Below are positions 1-6,000 of a stretch of DNA of 7,615 nucleotides, one piece after another. The DNA lies in NCBI GenBank assembly GCA_002708885.1, contig PAPL01000031.1, positions 1-7,615 of the forward strand. Reading direction: 5' to 3'. The stretch comes from Verrucomicrobiales bacterium (GTDB lineage Bacteria > Verrucomicrobiota > Verrucomicrobiia > Verrucomicrobiales > DEV007). The position numbers and the translations under genes were made by a program. The notes beneath the pieces were generated by a model. That model was not told the DNA's origin, did not search any database, and saw only the letters and a program-made list of their open reading frames with translations. Numbering within the stretch: position 1 is the stretch's first letter; the number at the start of each line of letters is the position of its first letter.

Positions 1-2
1 GT

Positions 3-233
3 ACCCTTGATGATTTGAGGAGAGAGGAAAGTGGATCTAGTGGTTATGCGAGGCGGCTCCGGCATGGCCAGATCGGAGAAGGTCTCAATGACTATGATTC
101 AATTTTTGAAGAGTTAAAGAGGGTAGATTTTACTGGATGGATCAGTATTGAGGATGGTGTCGATGGGATAGATCAGCTTCGAAGAAGTGTTAATTTTCTG
201 AAGAAGAAAATGTCAGATCATTTTGCACGATAA
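3..233 (+). CDS. Sugar phosphate isomerase/epimerase-like TIM-barrel protein, C-terminal fragment (5' end outside window)
   Basis: The reading frame is open from the first in-frame codon at position 3 to the TAA at 231-233, so this is the last 76 residues of a longer gene. A TTG at 15 could be taken as a start, but nothing supports it and the frame stays open upstream. The segment RHGQIGEG followed about 25 residues later by GWISIED matches the end of xylose-isomerase-like sugar phosphate isomerase/epimerase barrels, where a His/Gly-Glu-Gly loop is followed by a strand ending in a metal-binding glutamate. A closing helix (LRRSVNFLKKKM) completes the barrel. Full-length members are usually about 270-320 residues and are metal-dependent enzymes acting on keto-sugars or inositol derivatives. 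The exact substrate cannot be inferred from this fragment. A 191-bp gap separates it from the next gene, so it may belong to a different transcript. The family call is fairly secure; the specific activity is unknown. Confidence 0.75.
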   Translation, partial: TLDDLRREESGSSGYARRLRHGQIGEGLNDYDSIFEELKRVDFTGWISIEDGVDGIDQLRRSVNFLKKKMSDHFAR

Positions 234-424
234 TTTCTTGTTCTGATTAAGATTTTTGACATTCCGTACACCAAAGTTAAGAAAATTACTGAACAGGAAA
301 ATAAAAAATATTAATTGATCGTTTTTTAGCGGATTATTAGAGAGATTTGTATTTTTTTGTTGGTTAAAGTGTTGCGTAAGATTTATCTTTTACGGAAGTA
401 ATAATAATAGTTTTCCGTTTAGTA
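234..424 (+). promoter_or_regulatory. AT-rich intergenic region, probable promoter/leader of the downstream four-gene run
   Basis: This is the longest gap between genes in the window and lies before four closely spaced co-directional genes, so a promoter is expected here. A perfect TTGACA hexamer lies at 256-261, but no good -10 hexamer sits 16-18 bases downstream; the nearest (around 278-284) is poor. AT-rich stretches such as the TAATAATAAT run at 399-408 could serve as a -10-like element in a non-E. coli system. A GGAAG at 394-398 resembles a ribosome binding site but lies about 26 bases before the GTG start, too far to serve it. I found no GC-rich hairpin followed by a T-run, so no terminator for the upstream gene is called. 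Confidence 0.3.
360..369 (+). repeat. Copy 1 of a 10-bp motif TTGGTTAAAG shared by two intergenic gaps
   Basis: The decamer TTGGTTAAAG occurs here, 55 bases before the GTG start of the cytochrome/DUF1549/DUF1553 gene, and again at 5160-5169, directly before the ABC ATPase start. It may be a regulatory or promoter element (it begins with TTG like a -35 box) or a coincidence in AT-rich DNA. No further copy was noticed elsewhere in the window. Confidence 0.25.
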
Positions 425-3400
425 GTGAATTTTAAACCACATGCCACAAGTATAATTTTGATCTTTTTTGCGGGAGTCCTTTGTGCTGCACCAATAACTT
501 CAGAGCAGTTGCAATTCTTTGAATCGAAGGTCCGTCCTCTCCTGGCTGATAACTGCTACAATTGTCACTCAAATAAAGCTGAGAAGTTAAAGGGCGGACT
601 CTATTTGGACCATGGTACGACTGTGCTTTCTGGAGGAGATTCGGGTCCTTCCGTAATTGCTGGTGATCCGGACAAGAGTCTTTTGATAGAGGCGGTACGT
701 TATGAAGATCCGGACACACAAATGCCTCCCAAGAAGAAATTAAGCGATGAGCATATAAAAATTCTTGAAGATTGGGTTAGGATGGGTGCGCCATGGCCCA
801 GTGAGCCATTACCTGATTCAGAAAAAAAACTTGGTCCAAAAGTTTTTGATTTAAAAAAGCGGAAATCGGAACATTGGTGTTGGCAGCCAATAGCTAAAAA
901 CAATCCACCCCAAGTTGTTTTCCAGGACTGGTCTTCAGACCCTATAGATCACCATATCTTGTCAGCGCTCGAAAAGAAAGGGCTAAAGCCTTCCTCGCCA
1001 GCAGACAAGAATTCTTTGATCCGCCGCGTCTATTTTGATTTAATTGGTTTGCCGCCTAGCTCGGAACAAGTGAGTGATTTTTTAAATGACGGTTCTGATG
1101 TCGCTTATGAAAAGGTAGTCGATTCGCTCCTGTCGTCTCCTCATTTTGGAGAGCGCTGGGCGCGTCATTGGATGGATCTGGTGAGGTACGCTGAAAGTTG
1201 TGGGCATGAATTTGACTACCCTATTCCTTATGCCACAGAGTATAGGGACTATCTTATTCGCGCATTTAATAATGATGTTAGGTATGATCAATTTGCAGTT
1301 GAGCATATCGCAGGAGATTTGCTGGAAAACCCTAGGAAGAACCCAAAGGATAACTATAATGAATCAGTCATAGGGACTGGTTTTTGGCATCTCCATGAAG
1401 CGACTCATGCGCCTACGGATGTTCGAGGTAATGAAGTTGAGAGGGTGGACAATCAGATCGATGTGTTTAGTAAAACCTTTTTGGGGGTCACAGTTTCATG
1501 CGCGCGTTGTCATGATCACATGTTTGACGCTATTTCCACGAAAGATTATTACGCTTTGGCAGGTTATCTGCAAAGTTCACGCCGGCATGAGGCTTTCCTT
1601 GATCCCGGAAATGCGATTTTATCAAAAGTTAATGCAATAAAGGAATTAAAATCAAAGATGGATAGTGTTTCTGTAAACTCTTTTACGCAAAACGTATCTC
1701 CAGAGAAGATTGCTTCGTACTTGATGGCTTCGAGGGAGGTGATTAATGGCGGTCAATTGAGTGAAGCTTTGAAGAAATATAAAGTTTCAGAATTAACACT
1801 GAACCGATGGATTGAAGCTGTTAAAGACCCTAAAATTAAAGATGCGGAGCACCCCCTATTCGTGTGGTCGCAGTTCCTGGATGCCGACCTCAATTTGCCG
1901 CCGGCTTTTTTCGATAAGAAAATGGAAATGGTCAAACGTAAATTAGCCGATCAGCAACAGCAGCACCTAGAATCTACCAAGGACAGTATTAAGTTTGCAG
2001 ACTTTTCTAAGGGAAATTACAAGGAATCTGGATGGTTAGTGCAAGGGGAATCTTTTGAGGATGCTCCCTCTAAGCCAGGCGAATGGAGCCAGGCTGATGG
2101 GAAACTGGCAATTCCAGGGCGGGCCAATGGAGGAAGATTGGGTGGTAAGTTACAGGGGGTCCTTCGTTCCCCTACATTCACAATTTCACATAACCAGATT
2201 CATCATCGGCTCGGGGCAAGGAAAGGAGGGCTTCGTATTCGAGTGATAATAGATGGCTATTATATGGAGCCCTATAATGGACTTTTATTCGGAGGGACAA
2301 GATTAAATGATCCCAATACTGATGGTCACAATAACTGGATTACTCAGGGAAGAGATCTGAAAATGTATAAGGGGCACAAAGCTCATATTGAATACATTGA
2401 TCATGGGGACGGTTATTTTGACGTTGATGAGATTTGGTTCTCGGACCGTGGTGCACCTAAGCCCGGAGCTTCAGCGATTGCGTATAAAATCTCATCCAAT
2501 GATAAAATTCATTCAGTGCAAGATCTTGCAGTTGCATATGGATGGCTTTGGAAGCGCTCGATTAATGAGGATGTGTCAAAGATGGATGAGGACGGAAAAA
2601 GGTTTCTGGCTTGGGGTATTGCAAGTGGAATAGATGATAAGAATGCGGAAAATGAATCTTTAAAGCTGAGGGGAGAAGTATCTAAGCTTTGTAATGAAGT
2701 TCCTGCTCCTCGCAAAGTTCAGGCGCTTTGTGATGGTACCGGAGAAAATGAGTTTGTATTGCTACGTGGAAATCATAGGAGACTAGGGGAAGAGGTTCCT
2801 AGGAGATTTCTTACTGCGCTTGGTGGAGAGAAAGTCCAAGTACCTCAAGTCGGTAGTGGTCGACTGTCTCTTGCGAGGCAAGTCACTGATGCAAATAACC
2901 CATTAACTGCTAGAGTTTTTGTAAATAGACTTTGGCACCATTTGTTTGGTAGAGGTATTGTTCCATCCACTGATGATTTCGGAGTCTTAGGAAAGAGACC
3001 TTCTAACGCTGCCTTGCTCGACCATTTGGCTTCTTCTTTCATGGATGATAATTGGTCTATTAAGAGAGCAATAAAAAGAATGGTTCTTACTAAGACCTAT
3101 CAACAGTCAAGTTCGACTAATGCTAGAGGCTCTGAAGTGGATCCTGAAAACATTCTCCTGCACAGGGCGAATTTAAAGAGGATTCAGGGTGAATCTATTC
3201 GTGATAGTATTCTCATGATTTCAGGAAGGATGGATAATAAAATCTTTTGCGATGAAGGATCTGTTCCTGTTCATGTGACGGATTTTATGACAGGCAGGGG
3301 CCGTCCTCGAGGAGGTCCCTTGGACGGGAAGGGTAAAAGAAGCCTTTACATATCAGTGAAAAGAAATTTCCTCTCTCCAATGATGTTGGCATTTGATACT

Positions 3401-3706
3401 CCTGTGCCATTCAGCAGCATGGGCAAAAGAACGGTTTCTAATGTTCCGGCTCAGGCTTTAATAATGATGAACGATCCGTTCGTTCATGAGCAATCTGTGA
3501 TATGGGCAAAGAGCTTTAACGGTGCAGAGTTAACGGTATCTCAGATAGTGAAGCAGATGTACATGAAGGCTTTTGCAAGGGATCCTAGCCCGCTAGAATT
3601 AGACGCGGCTTTGGAGTTCCTAGGTAAGAAAAAGGTTGATGAGCAGAAGTTAACGGATTTTGCTCATGTGATTTTCAATACGAAAGAATTCATATTTTTA
3701 AGATAG
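425..3706 (+). CDS. Exported planctomycete-type cytochrome c / DUF1549 / DUF1553 protein (PSCyt1-PSCyt2-PSD1 architecture)
   Basis: This 1093-residue protein starts at GTG 425; the frame is closed by a TAA at 377-379 and has no ATG between, so GTG is the best start. Residues 1-22 form a Sec-type signal peptide (hydrophobic SIILIFFAGVL, likely cleavage near LCA-AP). Residues about 30-125 are the planctomycete cytochrome domain, with haem motif CYNCH (Cys44, Cys47, His48) and a probable distal Met100 in QMPPKKK. Residues about 170-385 are DUF1549, including the FGERWARHWMDLVRYAES block and a second CxxCH, CARCHDH (359-365). Residues about 525-690 look like an all-beta binding module ending in an acidic DGYFDVDEIWFSD segment. 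Residues about 775-1090 are DUF1553 (RGNHRRLGEEVPRRFL; NPLTARVFVNRLWHHLFGRG; NVPAQALIMMNDPF). These proteins are common in PVC genomes and are extracytoplasmic; their reaction is not established. Length and domain order look normal, with no sign of a frameshift. The next gene starts 9 bp later. Confidence 0.93.
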   Translation: MNFKPHATSIILIFFAGVLCAAPITSEQLQFFESKVRPLLADNCYNCHSNKAEKLKGGLYLDHGTTVLSGGDSGPSVIAGDPDKSLLIEAVRYEDPDTQMPPKKKLSDEHIKILEDWVRMGAPWPSEPLPDSEKKLGPKVFDLKKRKSEHWCWQPIAKNNPPQVVFQDWSSDPIDHHILSALEKKGLKPSSPADKNSLIRRVYFDLIGLPPSSEQVSDFLNDGSDVAYEKVVDSLLSSPHFGERWARHWMDLVRYAESCGHEFDYPIPYATEYRDYLIRAFNNDVRYDQFAVEHIAGDLLENPRKNPKDNYNESVIGTGFWHLHEATHAPTDVRGNEVERVDNQIDVFSKTFLGVTVSCARCHDHMFDAISTKDYYALAGYLQSSRRHEAFLDPGNAILSKVNAIKELKSKMDSVSVNSFTQNVSPEKIASYLMASREVINGGQLSEALKKYKVSELTLNRWIEAVKDPKIKDAEHPLFVWSQFLDADLNLPPAFFDKKMEMVKRKLADQQQQHLESTKDSIKFADFSKGNYKESGWLVQGESFEDAPSKPGEWSQADGKLAIPGRANGGRLGGKLQGVLRSPTFTISHNQIHHRLGARKGGLRIRVIIDGYYMEPYNGLLFGGTRLNDPNTDGHNNWITQGRDLKMYKGHKAHIEYIDHGDGYFDVDEIWFSDRGAPKPGASAIAYKISSNDKIHSVQDLAVAYGWLWKRSINEDVSKMDEDGKRFLAWGIASGIDDKNAENESLKLRGEVSKLCNEVPAPRKVQALCDGTGENEFVLLRGNHRRLGEEVPRRFLTALGGEKVQVPQVGSGRLSLARQVTDANNPLTARVFVNRLWHHLFGRGIVPSTDDFGVLGKRPSNAALLDHLASSFMDDNWSIKRAIKRMVLTKTYQQSSSTNARGSEVDPENILLHRANLKRIQGESIRDSILMISGRMDNKIFCDEGSVPVHVTDFMTGRGRPRGGPLDGKGKRSLYISVKRNFLSPMMLAFDTPVPFSSMGKRTVSNVPAQALIMMNDPFVHEQSVIWAKSFNGAELTVSQIVKQMYMKAFARDPSPLELDAALEFLGKKKVDEQKLTDFAHVIFNTKEFIFLR

Positions 3707-3715
3707 ATATAGATT

Positions 3716-5134
3716 ATGCATTGCAAGAGATTTAGACCGCAGCCTTTGAGTCGTAGAGATTTATTGAAAGGTTCAGGAATTGGGTTTGGAGCCTTCGCGT
3801 TGGATGCTCTTTTGATGCGCAATGCATCAGCTTCTAATGGTAAAGGCATGATAGGAACTCATCATGAAGTAAAAGCGAAGAGTATAATTTTTCTTTATAT
3901 GGATGGTGGAGTTTCACATGTGGATTCTTTCGATCCAAAACCATTACTTAAAGAACATAACGGCAAAGATCCTTCCAAGTTCTTCAAAGTTGCTCCGACA
4001 CAGTTCAATAATAATGGAAAAATTTTAGCAAGTCCTTGGGGGTTTAAAAAGTACGGCAAGAGTGGCATTCCAATCAGTGATCTTTTTCCGAACATAGCCA
4101 AACATGCTGATAAGCTTGCAGTTGTGAGGTCAATGACATCGAAATTTTCTGAGCACACAAATGCTAATTATTTTTTACATACTGGTAGTGGAGTGCAGGG
4201 AAGGCCAAGTATGGGTTCATGGGTCACTTATGGCCTAGGGAGTGAAAGTGAGGATTTGCCCGGATTTGTAGTGGTCAATGGGGGGCTTACACCTCCTGGC
4301 GGGCTTGATAACTTCAATAGTGGATTCTTGCCGGCAGCGTATCAAGGGTCAGTCTTCAAGCCGCAGGCATCTCCAGTCGCGAATATTAATCGCCGAGAAT
4401 CGGATCTAAAACATCAACAAAAGAAGCTCAATTTGGTGGCTAAGTTGGATAAGGGGATTTCTAATCTCACTGGCGGTCAGGATGCAATTGAGTCGGCTAT
4501 CAAGAATTATGAGATGGCCTTTCGTATGCAGAATTCAGTGCCCGAGTTGGCAGACCTTTCGAATGAATCAGATTCAATGAAGGAAATGTATGGGATGAAT
4601 CACAAATATGACAAGACCCGCATTTTTGCTTCGGAATGTTTGATGGCAAGGAGATTGGTTGAAAGGGGAGTCAGGTTCATTGAACTGACATGCCCCAACT
4701 GCGGCCACGACAGATGGGATGCTCATGGAAACCTTAAGCGAAACCATGAAGATAATTCAAGAGCAGTTGACCAACCCATTGCGGCCCTCTTAGAGGATCT
4801 TGAACAGCGGGGAATGTTAAAGGAAACGTTAGTTGTTTGGGCTGGTGAATTTGGTCGGACCCCTTTTGCCCAAGGAAGTAATGGTAGGGATCATCACCCA
4901 TTTGCCTATTCATTATGGATGGCAGGAGGAGGCATCAAGGGAGGGACTGTGTACGGTAAGACTGATGAATTTGGATATCATGTCATCGAGGGTAAGGCTG
5001 AAATTCACGACCTTCATGCTACCATGTTACATTTACTCGGAGTCGATCATGAACGTAGTACTTATAGATTCAGTGGTCGAGACATGAGGTTAACGGATGT
5101 GCATGGGCATGTGCTTCATGATATCATTTCATAA
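3716..5134 (+). CDS. DUF1501 family protein, Tat-exported, alkaline-phosphatase-like fold
   Basis: This 472-residue protein begins at ATG 3716. Its N-terminus has a twin-arginine signal: SRRDLLKGS (residues 12-20), a mild hydrophobic stretch (21-34) and a likely cleavage site at ASA-S (after residue 39). Tat export implies folding, and often metal loading, before secretion. Family landmarks are MDGGVSHVDSFDPKP (62-76), WDAHG (334-338), the VDQPIAALLEDLEQRGMLKETLVVWAGEFGRTP block (351-383), GRDHHP (390-395) and HDLHAT (431-436). The spaced Asp and His residues fit a metal site like that of the alkaline phosphatase/sulfatase superfamily, to which DUF1501 is related; the real substrate is unknown. 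A Cys pair, CPNC (326-329), lies just before WDAHG. The gene is separated by 9 bp from the DUF1549/DUF1553 gene, its usual partner in PVC genomes, so co-transcription is very likely. No Shine-Dalgarno sequence is visible. Confidence 0.93.
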   Translation: MHCKRFRPQPLSRRDLLKGSGIGFGAFALDALLMRNASASNGKGMIGTHHEVKAKSIIFLYMDGGVSHVDSFDPKPLLKEHNGKDPSKFFKVAPTQFNNNGKILASPWGFKKYGKSGIPISDLFPNIAKHADKLAVVRSMTSKFSEHTNANYFLHTGSGVQGRPSMGSWVTYGLGSESEDLPGFVVVNGGLTPPGGLDNFNSGFLPAAYQGSVFKPQASPVANINRRESDLKHQQKKLNLVAKLDKGISNLTGGQDAIESAIKNYEMAFRMQNSVPELADLSNESDSMKEMYGMNHKYDKTRIFASECLMARRLVERGVRFIELTCPNCGHDRWDAHGNLKRNHEDNSRAVDQPIAALLEDLEQRGMLKETLVVWAGEFGRTPFAQGSNGRDHHPFAYSLWMAGGGIKGGTVYGKTDEFGYHVIEGKAEIHDLHATMLHLLGVDHERSTYRFSGRDMRLTDVHGHVLHDIIS

Positions 5135-5159
5135 TATCGCGCTGATAATATTTATTAGA

Positions 5160-5169
5160 TTGGTTAAAG
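5160..5169 (+). repeat. Copy 2 of the 10-bp motif TTGGTTAAAG, just before the ABC ATPase start
   Basis: This copy lies in the 45-bp gap between the DUF1501 stop and the ATG at 5180, ending 10 bases before the start codon. The position is where a ribosome binding site would be, but it has no GGAG-type core. The gap contains only weak AT-rich self-complementarity (around 5120-5150) and no convincing terminator, so read-through from the upstream genes is likely. Confidence 0.25.
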
Positions 5170-5179
5170 AAACACCTCA

Positions 5180-5992
5180 ATGGGCGCAAAAAAGTCTAAA
5201 AAAGATAAGTCTAAGAGGAGACCTAAACCGGTAGTTGAGATTAAAGGGCTTACGGTACGATATGATCGGGTCGTTTTACGCAAAATTTCCTGGAAAATCG
5301 AGCGCGGGGAACAGTGGGTTTTACTAGGATCCAACGGTTCAGGAAAAACGACCCTGCTAATGTCGATGGCTGGGTATGTGGCACCAACCCGCGGTGATGT
5401 TATTGTTGGAGATGAGGACGTTGCGTGGAGTGAATTGAGAAAAAGAATTGGAGTCGTTAGTGCAAGCGTTGCTCAAAAGATAGACCCTGCGGAAACTGTA
5501 TTTGAAGTGGTGCTGAGTGGTAAGAATGCAATGATTAATCATTGGGGAAAGATTCCTCGGGACGATAGAAAAGCTGCAAAGAAAGCTTTGAGAAAGGTGG
5601 AACTTGAGCATTTGAGGAACCGTCCATGGGGAGTCATTTCCCAAGGGGAAAGGCAAAGAGCTCTCGTTGGGAGAGCGCTAATGTGTAAGCCTAAACTGTT
5701 GATCCTTGATGAACCGTGCGCTGGCCTTGATCCAGTCGCAAGGGAGGATTTCTTGGATTTTGTAGATAGGCTCGCTTCCAGAAAGAAAGGGGCTCCTACA
5801 TTGGTGTTGGTCACGCACCACGTTGAGGAAATAATTCCTTCCATTACGCATGCGGCTTTACTGAATGATGGAGAGTTTGTTGAAGCGGGTCCGGTAGAGG
5901 ACACTTTGAAAACAAGCAAACTAAGAAAAACGTTTGGGGAGAATGTGAATCTGCGCAAAGCGGCTGGGAGGTATCGGCTAAAAGTTGACTAA
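5180..5992 (+). CDS. ABC transporter-type ATP-binding protein, stand-alone (YlmA/ModF-like)
   Basis: This 270-residue protein carries a single complete ABC nucleotide-binding domain: Walker A GSNGSGKTT (50-58), Q-loop Gln99, signature ISQGERQRA (153-161; SQGE in place of canonical SGGQ), Walker B LLILDEP (173-179, catalytic Glu178), D-loop AGLD (181-184) and H-switch His213 in VTHHVEE. All residues needed for ATP binding and hydrolysis are present. The N-terminus is strongly basic (KKSKKDKSKRRPKP, residues 4-17) and not part of the ABC core; there is no signal peptide or membrane segment, so it acts in the cytoplasm. The SQGE signature and VTHHVEEI segment resemble the YlmA/ModF-like group, often annotated as iron or molybdate ATPases but frequently encoded without a permease, as here. 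The transported substrate, if any, cannot be assigned. The start at ATG 5180 lacks a Shine-Dalgarno sequence; the next gene begins 8 bp after the stop. Confidence 0.9.
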   Translation: MGAKKSKKDKSKRRPKPVVEIKGLTVRYDRVVLRKISWKIERGEQWVLLGSNGSGKTTLLMSMAGYVAPTRGDVIVGDEDVAWSELRKRIGVVSASVAQKIDPAETVFEVVLSGKNAMINHWGKIPRDDRKAAKKALRKVELEHLRNRPWGVISQGERQRALVGRALMCKPKLLILDEPCAGLDPVAREDFLDFVDRLASRKKGAPTLVLVTHHVEEIIPSITHAALLNDGEFVEAGPVEDTLKTSKLRKTFGENVNLRKAAGRYRLKVD

Positions 5993-6000
5993 TGGATTAA

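Noticed and set aside
302..329. Weak inverted repeat (TAAAAAA with TTTTTTA) as a terminator of the upstream gene
   Set aside because: The stem is entirely A-T, has a long loop and no following T-tract, so it would be unstable.
462..490. Possible lipoprotein signal ending at Cys20 in the first protein
   Set aside because: The residues before the cysteine (GVLC) do not fit a normal lipobox, which needs a small residue directly before Cys; ordinary signal peptidase I cleavage is more likely.
822..829. Run of eight A bases in the cytochrome/DUF1549/DUF1553 gene, a possible slippage or frameshift site
   Set aside because: The frame stays open and recognisable on both sides, so nothing indicates programmed frameshifting or a sequencing error.
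5118..5152. Imperfect GATAT/ATATC hairpin at the end of the DUF1501 gene
   Set aside because: Only about five to six A-T-rich pairs with bulges and no T-tract; not a credible intrinsic terminator.
5539..5958. A 139-codon open frame on the - strand opposite the ABC ATPase gene
   Set aside because: The translation has no recognisable domain and is rich in Ser/Phe/Leu from antisense reading of a clearly real ABC gene with all motifs intact.
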